From Lentisphaerota bacterium (lineage in GTDB: Bacteria; Verrucomicrobiota; Lentisphaeria; Victivallales; Victivallaceae), in NCBI GenBank assembly GCA_017134815.1, contig CP071032.1, forward strand, positions 2,166,001 to 2,230,000: a DNA stretch of 64,000 nt, in the 5' to 3' direction. Position numbers and translations under genes: made by a program. The notes beneath the pieces were generated by a model. The model had not been told where the DNA came from and ran no database searches. It saw only the letters and a program-made list of their open reading frames with translations. Within the stretch, counting starts at the first letter, position 1. Every line of letters begins with the position of its first letter. This document shows positions 26,406-35,103 of the stretch, piece after piece.

Positions 26406-27113
26406 ATGAATCTGATTTTGCTTTTTGAAGGTGACTTTGTCGAAGCTGATATGGTTCGCCTGGATCAGCGTCGTTTTGAACATATTACCAGGATCCTGAA
26501 ATGCGGTCTGGGAGACAAGGTTAAAGTTGGTCGTCTTGACGGAAACCTCGGCATTGGGGTGATTACTGAAATTTCCGAAAATGAACTTTCTATGCGGGTT
26601 AAGCTGGATAAGTTTCCGGCACCGGCGGCGCCAATTACCTTAATTTGTGCCTTGCCACGCCCCAAGACCCTTAAAAAGGTGGTGAATGCAGCAGTGTCAG
26701 CCGGGGTCAAAGATATCTATTTTATTGAAAGCTGGAAAGTGGATAAAAGCTACTGGACTTCACCGCTGGTTAAGCCTGACGGGCTGAGAGAGCATGTACT
26801 GCTGGCACTTGAGCAGGGGTGTGATACCGTAATGCCAAATATTCAGTTCAAGCGCCGGTTTAAACCGTTTGTTGAAGATGAACTATCCGGTATCATGGAG
26901 GATTCTCTGGGATTGACTGCTCACCCGCAAAGCGATCATATCTGTCCGGCTCATCTGGAGGCACCGGTGACGCTGTGTATCGGACCTGAGGGCGGCTTTA
27001 CAGACTATGAGGTTGAGTTGCTTGAAAAACATGGCTGCCGTCCGGTACACCTTGGCGTACGACCACTTAGAACAGAGTTTGCTGTAGCGGCATTTATCGG
27101 AAGGCTTATTTAA
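26406..27113 (+). CDS. rsmE: 16S rRNA m3U1498 methyltransferase
   Basis: A 235-residue SPOUT-class methyltransferase. It has an N-terminal PUA-like domain (HITRILKCGLGDKVKVG) and a C-terminal knotted SAM-binding region with LCIGPEGGFTDYEVELL and VRPLRTEFAVAAFIGRL. In most RsmE proteins the last motif reads LR-x-ETA; here it reads LRTEFAV, a mild variation. It methylates U1498 of 16S rRNA. The M32 carboxypeptidase gene starts about 50 bases downstream on the same strand, so cotranscription is likely. Confidence 0.95.
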   Translation: MNLILLFEGDFVEADMVRLDQRRFEHITRILKCGLGDKVKVGRLDGNLGIGVITEISENELSMRVKLDKFPAPAAPITLICALPRPKTLKKVVNAAVSAGVKDIYFIESWKVDKSYWTSPLVKPDGLREHVLLALEQGCDTVMPNIQFKRRFKPFVEDELSGIMEDSLGLTAHPQSDHICPAHLEAPVTLCIGPEGGFTDYEVELLEKHGCRPVHLGVRPLRTEFAVAAFIGRLI

Positions 27114-27165
27114 ATCTGTCAACTGTGGCAGTATCAGAAAACATTCTTGGAAAATGGAGAAAAAT

Positions 27166-28665
27166 ATGCAGGAAGAATTGCAAAGACTCAAGGCTTTGAT
27201 TGCGGAATCATATGATTTGAGAAGGATAACGGCTGTTCTGGACTGGGATCAGCAGGTAAATATGCCGCATGCAGCGGCCGAATCGCGAGCTCGACAAACT
27301 GCGCTGGTAAGCCGTATGGCACATGAAAAATTTATCGCTGATGAAACCGGGGCTTTACTGGAAGAGTGTGAAGCAGTGGGTAAAAATCTTGACCCGGAGT
27401 CAGACGATGCGTGTCTGCTGAGAGTTGTGAAACGCGATTACGACAGGCAGTGTAAAGTGCCAGCCGAATATGTTGCGGAGTTCGCTCATGCCACCAGTGC
27501 CGGGCATGTGGCCTGGGAAAAGGCTAAAGCCGCATCCGACTTTAAACTTTTTGAATCATCACTGCAGAAAATTTTTGATTTACGTCGTCAGTACAGTGGT
27601 TTTTTTGCTCCTTACGACCATGTTTACGACCCACTTCTTGAGGAATTCGAGCCGGGTATGAAAACTGCAGCGGTTTTAGAGATTTTTAAAAAAGTCAGGC
27701 CGCTGCAGGTTGAACTCATAAAAGCGATATCAGAACGACCTGCTCCTGACTGCAAGTGCCTCAGCAATCACTTTGACCCTCACGCCCAATGGGAGCTGAG
27801 TGTCAAGGCCGCAGCAGCTATAGGCTATGATTTCAGTCGAGGCAGGCTGGATAAGGCGGTTCACCCTTTTACAACCACTTTCAGTTTGAATGATGTCCGC
27901 ATTACCACCGCAGTTTCTCCTGAAACCCTGACGGCGCTGCATTCAACCATGCACGAGGCCGGGCACGCGATTTATGAGCAGAACGTTTCGCCGTCTCTTG
28001 AATACACCCAGCTGGCAACCGGTGCCTCACTGGCAATCCATGAATCTCAGTCAAGAATGTGGGAAAATATAGTCGGTAGGTCAAGGGCGTTTCTCAGATT
28101 TTTTTATCCGAAAATTCAGAAGTTCTTTCCACAGTTGAATACGGTTTCTCTGGAAAATTTTTATCAGGCAATCAACAAGGTCACTCCAGGTTTTATCAGG
28201 GTTGAGGCTGATGAAGCTACTTACAATATGCATGTAATGTTGCGCCTTGAACTGGAAATAGCCATTCTTGAGGGCAATTTAAGTGTGAATGACCTGCCGG
28301 CGGCATGGAATGATAAAATGCGTGAATATCTGGGCATTACGCCTCCAAATGACGCTTTAGGGTGTCTTCAGGACGTCCATTGGTCCGCCGGTCTGGTCGG
28401 TTATTTTCCGACTTACGCGCTGGGCAATATGATTTCAGCACAAATCTGGGAATGTGTCAATCATGACAATCCACAGCTTGAGCAGCAGATTGAACAAGGC
28501 AATTTCGAGGTTCTTCGAGAGTGGCTTAAGGAAAAACTGCATCGCCATGGCAGAAAATTTGAACCCCGTGATCTCATAAAACGGGTTACCGGCTCTGATA
28601 TTGATCCCGAGCCCTATCTCAAGTATCTCAGCAATAAATATTCCGAAATATATGGAATAAAATAA
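27166..28665 (+). CDS. M32-family (Taq-type) metallocarboxypeptidase
   Basis: About 499 residues. I prefer the ATG at 27166 because a GGAG box lies 6 bases upstream; an in-frame ATG at 27154 also exists. The zinc motif HEAGH is at residues 263-267 within the family segment ALHSTMHEAGHAIYEQN, followed by HESQSRMWENIVGRS, which holds the third ligand. The early YDLRRITAVLDWDQQVNMPH segment is also typical. M32 enzymes remove C-terminal residues from peptides in the cytosol. It lies downstream of rsmE and ends 20 bases before the convergent CPBP gene. Confidence 0.94.
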   Translation: MQEELQRLKALIAESYDLRRITAVLDWDQQVNMPHAAAESRARQTALVSRMAHEKFIADETGALLEECEAVGKNLDPESDDACLLRVVKRDYDRQCKVPAEYVAEFAHATSAGHVAWEKAKAASDFKLFESSLQKIFDLRRQYSGFFAPYDHVYDPLLEEFEPGMKTAAVLEIFKKVRPLQVELIKAISERPAPDCKCLSNHFDPHAQWELSVKAAAAIGYDFSRGRLDKAVHPFTTTFSLNDVRITTAVSPETLTALHSTMHEAGHAIYEQNVSPSLEYTQLATGASLAIHESQSRMWENIVGRSRAFLRFFYPKIQKFFPQLNTVSLENFYQAINKVTPGFIRVEADEATYNMHVMLRLELEIAILEGNLSVNDLPAAWNDKMREYLGITPPNDALGCLQDVHWSAGLVGYFPTYALGNMISAQIWECVNHDNPQLEQQIEQGNFEVLREWLKEKLHRHGRKFEPRDLIKRVTGSDIDPEPYLKYLSNKYSEIYGIK

Positions 28666-28672
28666 ATCATCC

Positions 28673-28701
28673 GGGGCTGTACTGGTTACTGGATCAGCCC
28701 C
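28673..28701. terminator. Weak hairpin between convergent M32 and CPBP genes
   Basis: GGGGCTG/CAGCCCC stem of 7 bp with a 15-base loop. The right arm overlaps the last codons of the CPBP gene. There is no T run, so its role as a terminator is doubtful. Confidence 0.25.
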
Positions 28702-29426
28702 AGATAATTGCTGATAAGCAGAACTGCCACAGCCGTGGCATTGTTAATGGAATGCAAAATAATCCCGCCCCAGATGGACCGGTAGTACAAGTAGGTCATT
28801 TGGAAGGCAATCCCCAGTATAAACAGTGCCGGCAGCTGCAGCAGTGAATTATGCACCGCAGCAAACAGTCCGGCAGTGAAAACCAGCGCCGGCAGAAAAC
28901 CGATATACGGGACCAGAAAAGCAAATATAAACCGCCTGAACATTAATTCCTCTGCTATTGGAGCCAGTACTGTTACTGCAAAGATCAGCATCCACAGACA
29001 AGGGCCGGAAGCATGCAGCAGCAGCTGGACAAAAATCGGCTCCTGCACCGGTATTCCGAGTTTTATGAGCAGAGCTTTGAAACTTATGGTCAATGGCGCC
29101 AGAAAGAACATCAAAGCCAGTGCTGTTACTACACTTAGAAAAATCATAGAAAAACGCCAGCGCCGCATTCTGATACCCCGGATTGTGCGCTTAAAGCCGT
29201 ATTTAACTGGCAGAATGATCATTGTTGCAGTTATAAATAACAACGGCGGCAGCAAAGCGATAACAACCAGGCAGGGGCAGGACAGAGAGAGTCCCCGGCA
29301 GCCAACAGCGTAAAGCAGCGGCGGCATGATGAAAATGACAAAACAGAGAAAAACCATGCTCAGCATGAAGCCTGTGTTTAAAACGGCATTATTTTTTCTG
29401 AAACTGTTGCGCCAGATAGTCAGCAT
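28686..29426 (-). CDS. CPBP-family intramembrane metalloprotease
   Basis: A 246-residue protein with about six membrane segments. The Rce1/CPBP signatures are present: EELMFRRF (EExxxR) near residue 158, FAAVHN near residue 189, and HSINNATA close to the C-terminus. Members are membrane glutamic or metallo-type proteases acting on prenylated or bacteriocin-like substrates, or with other roles. The substrate here is unknown. It is transcribed alone, upstream of and on the same strand as nothing else in the immediate region. Confidence 0.88.
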   Translation of the reverse strand: MLTIWRNSFRKNNAVLNTGFMLSMVFLCFVIFIMPPLLYAVGCRGLSLSCPCLVVIALLPPLLFITATMIILPVKYGFKRTIRGIRMRRWRFSMIFLSVVTALALMFFLAPLTISFKALLIKLGIPVQEPIFVQLLLHASGPCLWMLIFAVTVLAPIAEELMFRRFIFAFLVPYIGFLPALVFTAGLFAAVHNSLLQLPALFILGIAFQMTYLYYRSIWGGIILHSINNATAVAVLLISNYLGLIQ

Positions 29427-29577
29427 GGTGCTTTCTCACAATATTAAGTTCAAGTGGAAATTGGACCTTTATAGAATTTGAGTAAAAATAAAAAATATTA
29501 AATGTTTACTTTGGTTAAGGCTAAATATATATAAGATGCCTTAACTTGCAAATTTTACAGGCGGTTTACATAAAAAA

Positions 29578-29614
29578 ACTCTGCATGATTGCCCACAGGA
29601 CAGTCTTGCAGAGT
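29578..29614 (-). terminator. Terminator of the redox gene cluster (minus strand)
   Basis: ACTCTGCA/TGCAGAGT stem of 8 bp around a 21-base loop. Seven A residues precede it on the plus strand, giving a T tail on the minus strand 43 bases beyond the rubredoxin stop. Confidence 0.72.
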
Positions 29615-29656
29615 AAAAAATTTTATTGCCCGGTATCAACCGGACATTATCTGACC

Positions 29657-29818
29657 TTAGTCTACCGGAGAGAAATCTTCTTTTCCGGCGCCGCATTCAG
29701 GGCAAACCCAGTCATCTGGAAGGTCTTCGAATGAAGTTCCAGGTTCGATGCCGTTTTCAGGATCTCCGATAGCGGGATCATACACGTAGCCACACAAGTC
29801 ACAGACGTACTTCTTCAT
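29657..29818 (-). CDS. Rubredoxin
   Basis: A 53-residue gene. The N-terminal [20 protein letters not shown] and C-terminal [14 protein letters not shown] motifs supply the four iron-ligating cysteines. Length and spacing are canonical. It carries single electrons, most likely to the flavodiiron protein encoded 33 bases upstream in the same operon, and perhaps to rubrerythrin and superoxide reductase. The flavoprotein at 4073 could be its reductase. A GGAG box precedes the ATG. Confidence 0.97.
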   Translation of the reverse strand: MKKYVCDLCGYVYDPAIGDPENGIEPGTSFEDLPDDWVCPECGAGKEDFSPVD

Positions 29819-29851
29819 TTTGTAGTACTCCTTTATACTGAGTTAATAAGG

Positions 29852-31069
29852 TTAATTTGCTTCGAATGCGGCAATTCGCTCCAGCAGGGTCTTGCCGAGG
29901 CGCATACCACGATTGTATCCATCTTCCAACTGTTCTTTAGTCGGAACGTACTTAACGACGTAATTATCTTCGACCAGTTCAACTTTCATTTCTTCGAGTT
30001 CAGCTGCAATATTCTTGATGGATTCCCCGCTCCAGCCGTAGGAGCCGAAAGCCATGCCGATTTTATTTTTAGGCTTGAGCCCTTTGGAATAGGAAAGCAC
30101 GTCAGCCATAGTCGGCAGATAATTGTTGTTAATTGTTGAGCTGCCGACAGCTATTACTCCGGCATCCTGGATTTTGGTGATTATGTTGCTGCGGTCAACA
30201 TTCTGCAGGCAGGCAACTTCAGTGTCAATTCCGGCATCACGCAGCCCGTCAGCGATTGAATAGGCCATGTTTTCTGTAGAGCCCCACATGGTATCATAAA
30301 ATACCAGCGCACATTTCCTGGGCGGCATAATCGACCATTCGCGGTACATATCGAGAATATAGTTGATATCCTTACGCCACAGTGGACCGTGATCGGAAGC
30401 AATCAAGTCAATATCCAGGCCCAGTTTAGGAATTTCATCAAGCAGTTTTATTACCCGTGGGGCATAGGGCATCAGGATATTGGCATAATATTTCTTGGAT
30501 TCCCATTCTATAACATTTGGATCATATTGATCTGCAAAGATTTTTGTTCCAGCCAGGTGCATTCCAAAGGCGTCCTGGGAGAAAAGCACTTTTTCCTGAT
30601 CCAGGAATGACAGCATGCTGTCAGGCCAGTGCAGCATCGGGCATTCAATGAAGAAAAACTTATTATTGCCCAGAGTAATGGAGTCGCCGGTGCGAACCAC
30701 TTCAATATCCATTTCGCCAAGCTGGTCACAGAGATTCTTTTTTCCATTTTTGGATGCATAAACTTTCGCCGGTTTTACTTCTTCAATCACTTCCGGCAGA
30801 CATCCTGAATGATCCATTTCGGCATGATTTGAAATGATGTATTCGATTTTTGACGGATCGACTACAGAGCTGATACGCGCCATGAGTTCATCCTTGAAGC
30901 CTTTTTTGACGGTATCGATCAGAGTAATTTTTTCGTCCATAACCAGATAAGCGTTATACGTCGTTCCTCGCTCGGTAGTGTATCCATGGAAATAACGCAT
31001 ATTCCAGTCGACCGCCCCGACCCAGTAAACCTTATCGGTCAGTTTTACGGCTTTAAGGTATTTCTCCAT
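29852..31069 (-). CDS. fprA: A-type flavodiiron protein (FprA)
   Basis: A 405-residue protein with two domains. The N-terminal metallo-beta-lactamase-like diiron domain has HAEMDHSG as the HxExDH motif near residue 82, with further ligands in PMLHWPDSM, SQDAFG and ASDHGP. The C-terminal flavodoxin domain has an FMN-binding loop at VFYDTMWGSTENMAYSIADG near residue 262. These enzymes reduce oxygen to water (or NO to N2O) using electrons from rubredoxin, which is encoded next. It is part of the minus-strand oxygen-defence cluster. It is separated from the ferritin gene by 101 bases with a long hairpin. Confidence 0.96.
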   Translation of the reverse strand: MEKYLKAVKLTDKVYWVGAVDWNMRYFHGYTTERGTTYNAYLVMDEKITLIDTVKKGFKDELMARISSVVDPSKIEYIISNHAEMDHSGCLPEVIEEVKPAKVYASKNGKKNLCDQLGEMDIEVVRTGDSITLGNNKFFFIECPMLHWPDSMLSFLDQEKVLFSQDAFGMHLAGTKIFADQYDPNVIEWESKKYYANILMPYAPRVIKLLDEIPKLGLDIDLIASDHGPLWRKDINYILDMYREWSIMPPRKCALVFYDTMWGSTENMAYSIADGLRDAGIDTEVACLQNVDRSNIITKIQDAGVIAVGSSTINNNYLPTMADVLSYSKGLKPKNKIGMAFGSYGWSGESIKNIAAELEEMKVELVEDNYVVKYVPTKEQLEDGYNRGMRLGKTLLERIAAFEAN

Positions 31070-31120
31070 TACTTTTGTTCCTTCAAAATAATCTGGTTTG
31101 TTTACGTGTGTAATCAGCAG

Positions 31121-31153
31121 AACAAACGGCCCGCAATTTGCGGGTCGTTTGTT
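31121..31153 (-). terminator. Long hairpin between ferritin and fprA genes
   Basis: Fourteen-bp stem (one G-T pair), left arm 31121-31134 (AACAAACGGCCCGC), right arm 31140-31153, loop AATTT. No long T run follows on the minus strand, so it may be a partial terminator, an attenuator or an mRNA-end stabiliser separating expression of the two halves of the cluster. Confidence 0.55.
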
Positions 31154-31170
31154 GCACTATATCGTTCTAA

Positions 31171-31689
31171 TCAGGCCTGTTCAGACGCTGCAGGCATAGT
31201 GAACTGGCGTTTGCCTAGTTCCATGTCCATCATCAGCAGCATGTGAGGTGCATTATTGGCCATTTTCAGTTTATCGATAATGGTCTTGGCATTGCTTTCC
31301 TCTTCAATCTGCTCAGTGATGAACCACTGCAGGAAACTGCTGGTGGCATGATCTTTTTCACTTAACGCCAGCTCCATCAGATTGGAAATTCTGGCAGTAA
31401 CTATTTTTTCGTGTTTATAAACATCTTCGTAAACCGCTAACATGGAAGGCCACTCTGACGGCGGGCAGTCAATTTTATCAAGCATTACCTTGCCGTCACG
31501 CTCAAAAACAAAATTGAACATTTTGTCAGCGTGAGTCATTTCTTCCATTGCCTGTACTTTCATCCAGTTGGAGGCTCCTTCAAAGTTCATGCTTTGCAGC
31601 GCTCCGCACATGGCCATATACAGATAAGATGAATATAATTCGAAGTTGATCTGCTCATTGAGAGCTTTTTCGAGTTCTTTGCTAAGCAT
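31171..31689 (-). CDS. Bacterial ferritin (non-heme)
   Basis: A 172-residue protein. The start at 31689 is set by an aaaggg box 8 bases upstream and by the ferritin N-terminus (MLSKELEKALNEQINFELYSSYLYM). Diiron-site residues are visible in NFELYSSY, EEMTHADKM and FITEQIEEE. It stores iron as ferric oxide and limits Fenton chemistry. It begins 4 bases after the stop of the superoxide reductase gene and is translated from the same message in the PerR-type cluster. Confidence 0.95.
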   Translation of the reverse strand: MLSKELEKALNEQINFELYSSYLYMAMCGALQSMNFEGASNWMKVQAMEEMTHADKMFNFVFERDGKVMLDKIDCPPSEWPSMLAVYEDVYKHEKIVTARISNLMELALSEKDHATSSFLQWFITEQIEEESNAKTIIDKLKMANNAPHMLLMMDMELGKRQFTMPAASEQA

Positions 31690-31693
31690 AAAA

Positions 31694-32080
31694 TTACCCT
31701 TTCCAGAGTCCATGCAGATTACAGTAGCTTCTGACAATGAGGCCATCCTGCATCGGCACATAGAACTCTGCTTCCGGTTTGCCGGTGGGATCAAGGTATT
31801 TCCGGTTGACCCACGGGCCGTTCTGGACTTCAATCCATACGATATGATGTTCTTCGGTCATCGGATGCGGCACAGAGCTGACAACAACTTTAACGCCTCT
31901 TTCATCGCCGGAAATAATTGGAACGTGTTTTTCCTGGCCGGTATCAGCATTTTTTTCAGTCATCAGCTGCATCTCTTCTCCGCAGCACTCCAGCTTGGTG
32001 CATTCATCAGCTGCAGTAAGAATTTCAACGGTAAGACCACTGTGCTTGCATTTATAAACCTGATGTCTTTTAGAATCCAT
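31694..32080 (-). CDS. Desulfoferrodoxin (superoxide reductase) with an altered N-terminal centre
   Basis: A 128-residue protein. I start at the ATG at 32080, preceded by GGAG 7 bases upstream. The catalytic C-terminal domain is complete: Lys in GQEKHVP, His ligands in EEHHIVWIEV, and CNLHGLW with the Cys and His of centre II. In the desulforedoxin-like N-terminal domain the expected CxxC reads CKHS (Cys11, Ser14), while Cys32-Cys33 remain and an extra Cys27 is present. The FeS4 centre I may therefore be absent or differently ligated. Superoxide reduction needs only centre II. It sits between rubrerythrin and ferritin genes. Confidence 0.93.
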   Translation of the reverse strand: MDSKRHQVYKCKHSGLTVEILTAADECTKLECCGEEMQLMTEKNADTGQEKHVPIISGDERGVKVVVSSVPHPMTEEHHIVWIEVQNGPWVNRKYLDPTGKPEAEFYVPMQDGLIVRSYCNLHGLWKG

Positions 32081-32166
32081 TTTGTACTCCTCCATAGTGT
32101 TAAAACAATAACAACATGATTTCACCTATAACATAATAGGTTATTTTTAATTATACCAGTAATAAA

Positions 32167-32742
32167 TCAGAAATTTTCAGATAGAATGATGAAATATTCC
32201 ATTGGGTGATGACAGGCTGGACATTTCTTAGGCGGGGTTTTTCCTTTGTGGATATAACCACACTTGGAACAGGTCCAGGAAACTTCCTCATCGCGTTCAA
32301 AAACATCATTATCCTGAAGGTGTTTCAGCAGCGAAAGATAACGCTCTTCATGATGCTTCTCCGCCTTGCAGATTGAGCGGAAAGCAGCTGCGACACTTGG
32401 AAAACCCTCTTCTTCAGCCACATCGGCAAAGCCAGGATAAAGCTCACTCCATTCGAACTTTTCACCGGCAGCGGCAGCTTGCAGGTTTTCTTCAGTAGTG
32501 CCGACGATACCGGCAGGATAAGCCGCAGTGATTTCTACGTCACCGCCCTCTAGAAAACTGAAATAACGCTTGGCATGCAAACGCTCCTGATCAGCAGTTT
32601 CTTCAAAAATTTTGGAAATCTGGACATATCCCTCTTTTTTGGCCTGTCCTGCGAAGAATCCATAACGGTTTCTGGCCTGAGACTCGCCCGCAAACGCTTT
32701 CAAGAGGTTCTGTTCTGTCCTGGTTCCTTTGATGCTAGCCAT
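32167..32742 (-). CDS. Rubrerythrin
   Basis: A 191-residue protein. The N-terminal four-helix diiron domain has [30 protein letters not shown] and [16 protein letters not shown] with the Glu and His ligands. The C-terminal rubredoxin-like domain has [20 protein letters not shown]. It reduces hydrogen peroxide to water in anaerobes, with electrons from rubredoxin. A GGAGG box precedes the ATG. It is the first structural gene after the Fur/PerR-type regulator. An AT-rich imperfect palindrome around 32768-32782 could be a second regulator site but scores poorly. Confidence 0.97.
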   Translation of the reverse strand: MASIKGTRTEQNLLKAFAGESQARNRYGFFAGQAKKEGYVQISKIFEETADQERLHAKRYFSFLEGGDVEITAAYPAGIVGTTEENLQAAAAGEKFEWSELYPGFADVAEEEGFPSVAAAFRSICKAEKHHEERYLSLLKHLQDNDVFERDEEVSWTCSKCGYIHKGKTPPKKCPACHHPMEYFIILSENF

Positions 32743-32804
32743 TTTTTCCTCCGAATTGGTTCGATTTAAATAATAATAATTTCCGTTGTAAAAGAAGCTA
32801 AGGG

Positions 32805-33206
32805 TTAGACCAGCCCGGCTTCAGCTTTGTTGCAATCTTTACAATGTCCGGTGAATTCAATCCAGAAACTGTCAGCACCAAGTTCATCAAGAACATCTGA
32901 CAAGATATTCTCAACGTCGGCCAGCCGCTCATTTTCGACATCCTTGACTGCCCCGCAATGCGGACAGCGCATGTGATAATGTTTTTCGACATTACCGTCA
33001 AAACGTTTTTGTCGGCCGCTTAGTTCGAGTTTTTGAATAATGCCGGCTGCCGCCATCTGATCAAGGTTGCGGTAAACTGTGCCAAGGCTTATCTGAGGCA
33101 GTTTCTCACGAACAATTGTATAAAGGTCGTCAGCCGTCGGATGCGATTTCAGCTTACGCAATTCACTTAAGATTACGCGCCTTTGACTTGTTCTACTGAA
33201 TTTCAT
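32805..33206 (-). CDS. perR: Fur/PerR-family regulator
   Basis: A 133-residue regulator. A winged helix ([31 protein letters not shown]) precedes the metal-sensing region [20 protein letters not shown]. The structural zinc site uses CPHC and CKDC. An Asp at the position distinguishing PerR from Fur (in RFDGN) is present. Genetic context, directly upstream of rubrerythrin, superoxide reductase, ferritin and flavodiiron genes, supports a peroxide-sensing role. The box at 33225-33239 indicates autoregulation. PerR rather than Fur is a context-based inference. Confidence 0.88.
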   Translation of the reverse strand: MKFSRTSQRRVILSELRKLKSHPTADDLYTIVREKLPQISLGTVYRNLDQMAAAGIIQKLELSGRQKRFDGNVEKHYHMRCPHCGAVKDVENERLADVENILSDVLDELGADSFWIEFTGHCKDCNKAEAGLV

Positions 33207-33224
33207 GGGTAAAAATTCCGTTTT

Positions 33225-33239
33225 TAGTAATGATTACTA
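33225..33239. promoter_or_regulatory. Per/Fur-type box upstream of perR
   Basis: TAGTAATGATTACTA is a perfect 7-1-7 palindrome, the geometry of Per and Fur boxes. It matches the Bacillus Per-box consensus at 5 of 7 positions per half. It lies 19 bases upstream of the perR start codon, where it would overlap the promoter and allow repression of the whole cluster. Confidence 0.7.
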
Positions 33240-33559
33240 TTTTTAAAATAATGCAAGTCATTTAGACATTCAAGCATCAAACGGAAAAAATCCGTTAAAT
33301 AGCCGTCACCTCTGAAAATTGCAGATTTCGCGAAAAAGCTTCCTGCTGCTCTAAGTGTGCTTGTGGTGTAAGGCGCTGTTAATGATAAGTTAACAGGTTT
33401 TTACATTGAAAGCCAACCTTCAGAGGATTCCTGATGAATGTGCTGAATCTACTTTGAGAAGAAATGGTTAATGCTGTTTGTCAAACCTCCTCTTCTATAA
33501 TATATTAACGCTTACAACAAAATATTCCATTCTTAAAATAAAAAAAATTGGGGAACTCG
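33240..33559. other. Divergent intergenic region
   Basis: About 320 bases between the Per-type box and the PHP-like gene. A TATAAT at 33496-33501 is a possible -10 element for the PHP-like gene, without a good -35. No coding or RNA gene is seen. Confidence 0.35.
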
Positions 33560-34906
33560 ATGATCACTGGTAAGGAAATGGCGTGTTTTGAAGCTGCTCT
33601 GAACAGCGAAAACTTGCGGGAACGTTCTAATGTTTCAGCTGAAATTCAGGAACTCTGCAGAGGTGAAAAAATAGTACCGGCAGAGAGTATTGAAGCTTAT
33701 AATTTGCATTGCCACACCTTTTGCTCATACAACGGTTACGGTTTCTCTCCCTCATATATCGCCTGGCTGGCAGCTAAAAAAGGCTGGTTTGCAGCAGGAA
33801 TAGTCGATTCTGATGTATTAGATGGGGCAGATGAATTTTTTGCTGCTGCCTCCAGTTTTGATGTCAGGGCGGTCTGCGGTATTGAAAGCAGGGTGTTTGT
33901 CGATGCCATGGCTGGTAAGATTATAAATTGTTCCGGAGAGCCGGGAATCGCTTATCACATGGGAGTTGGATTTACCGGGAGCAATGTTCCTGCAGAACAA
34001 ATGACCTTTTTAAGGAAATTGAAGAAAAAGGCAGTTGAACGTACTGTCGGGATAGTCGAGCGTGTAAATATTTTCCTTTCACCTGTCGAACTCAATATAG
34101 AGAAGGACTTGCTGAATTTAACCCCTTATGGCAATGTCACAGAGCGGCATGCATGTGCCGCCTATCGGAAAAAAGCAGAACAGATTATTACAGACGAAGC
34201 TGAAAGGACAGCTTTCTGGGCGCAGAAACTGAATGTGCCTCTGGAAGAGGCAACTCCACTGGTTTCTGATCCGGTAAAGCTTGAGACAGCTATTTGTTTA
34301 AAAACCATGACACGGGACGGGGCCGGCTATGTCCAGCCAGCCACTGAATCATTACCTGCTCTTGAAGAAATGAATGCTTTCGTTATTGCTTGCGGTGCTG
34401 TTCCAACTGTGGCCTGGCTGGATGGCAGCAGTGACGGTGAGGCTGACCCGGAAAAGCTTCTGGACATGCATATTGATCGCGGAGCCGCTATGCTCAATAT
34501 TATTCCCGACCGCAACTGGAATTTTGCTGATCAGCAGTTGAAAGCGAAAAAAGTGGCATGCCTGAATGCAGTAATGGCTGCGGCAGCTGAACGGGATATT
34601 CCGGTAATTGTGGGAACTGAGATGAAGATTTCAGGGCAAAAGCTGGTTGATGACTTTGAGTCAACCGCGCTGGCTCCGCATGCTGCTGAATTTATCAGAG
34701 GTGCAGCGATTGCTTATGCCCATACAAAGCTGACTTCTACAGGTATGGGGTACCTGAGTGAATGGTCAGCAGCGAATTTTTCAAGTAAGGCTGAAAAAAA
34801 TGTATTTTTTGAAAACTTCGGCAGAAAGCTAAAGCCGAACAGCTTTGCTGCCCTTAAAGCGCAAATTGTGGACATGACTGCTGCAGAAATCATTGACAGT
34901 TTGTAA
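33560..34906 (+). CDS. PHP-domain-like protein with a degenerate second motif
   Basis: A 448-residue protein. I use the ATG at 33560, which follows a gggg box; a TTG at 33548 is less likely. Near residue 50, NLHCHTFCSYNGYGFSP is the first PHP metal motif (HxH). GIVDSDVLDGADEF occupies the position of the usual TDH motif but has Ser for His. GIESRVFV supplies the Glu motif and AYHMGVGF the following His. The family includes phosphoesterases using two or three metals. The missing His may reduce or alter metal binding. The C-terminal half (AVPTVAWLDG, MLNIIPDRNWN) also looks conserved. It is probably monocistronic. Confidence 0.7.
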   Translation: MITGKEMACFEAALNSENLRERSNVSAEIQELCRGEKIVPAESIEAYNLHCHTFCSYNGYGFSPSYIAWLAAKKGWFAAGIVDSDVLDGADEFFAAASSFDVRAVCGIESRVFVDAMAGKIINCSGEPGIAYHMGVGFTGSNVPAEQMTFLRKLKKKAVERTVGIVERVNIFLSPVELNIEKDLLNLTPYGNVTERHACAAYRKKAEQIITDEAERTAFWAQKLNVPLEEATPLVSDPVKLETAICLKTMTRDGAGYVQPATESLPALEEMNAFVIACGAVPTVAWLDGSSDGEADPEKLLDMHIDRGAAMLNIIPDRNWNFADQQLKAKKVACLNAVMAAAAERDIPVIVGTEMKISGQKLVDDFESTALAPHAAEFIRGAAIAYAHTKLTSTGMGYLSEWSAANFSSKAEKNVFFENFGRKLKPNSFAALKAQIVDMTAAEIIDSL

Positions 34907-35103
34907 AAAAATCACTTTCCGGTTATAATCTTGTCAGAGGACATTAACACAATACCTGTGCAGGAGTAATCAAAAATGCAGGCGTTTGCCAGGACTTGTG
35001 CTAACTGGAACAATCAGTCATTATCTTTTGTCTTTCGCTTTAGCAATAATAAATTTAACTGAACCGTGTCGTAAAGCGGGTTCTGAACTTAAGGATTTGT
35101 TTG

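Noticed and set aside
32768-32782. Second Per box in front of rubrerythrin
   Set aside because: The AT-rich sequence matches the consensus at only about 9 of 14 positions and is not a good palindrome.
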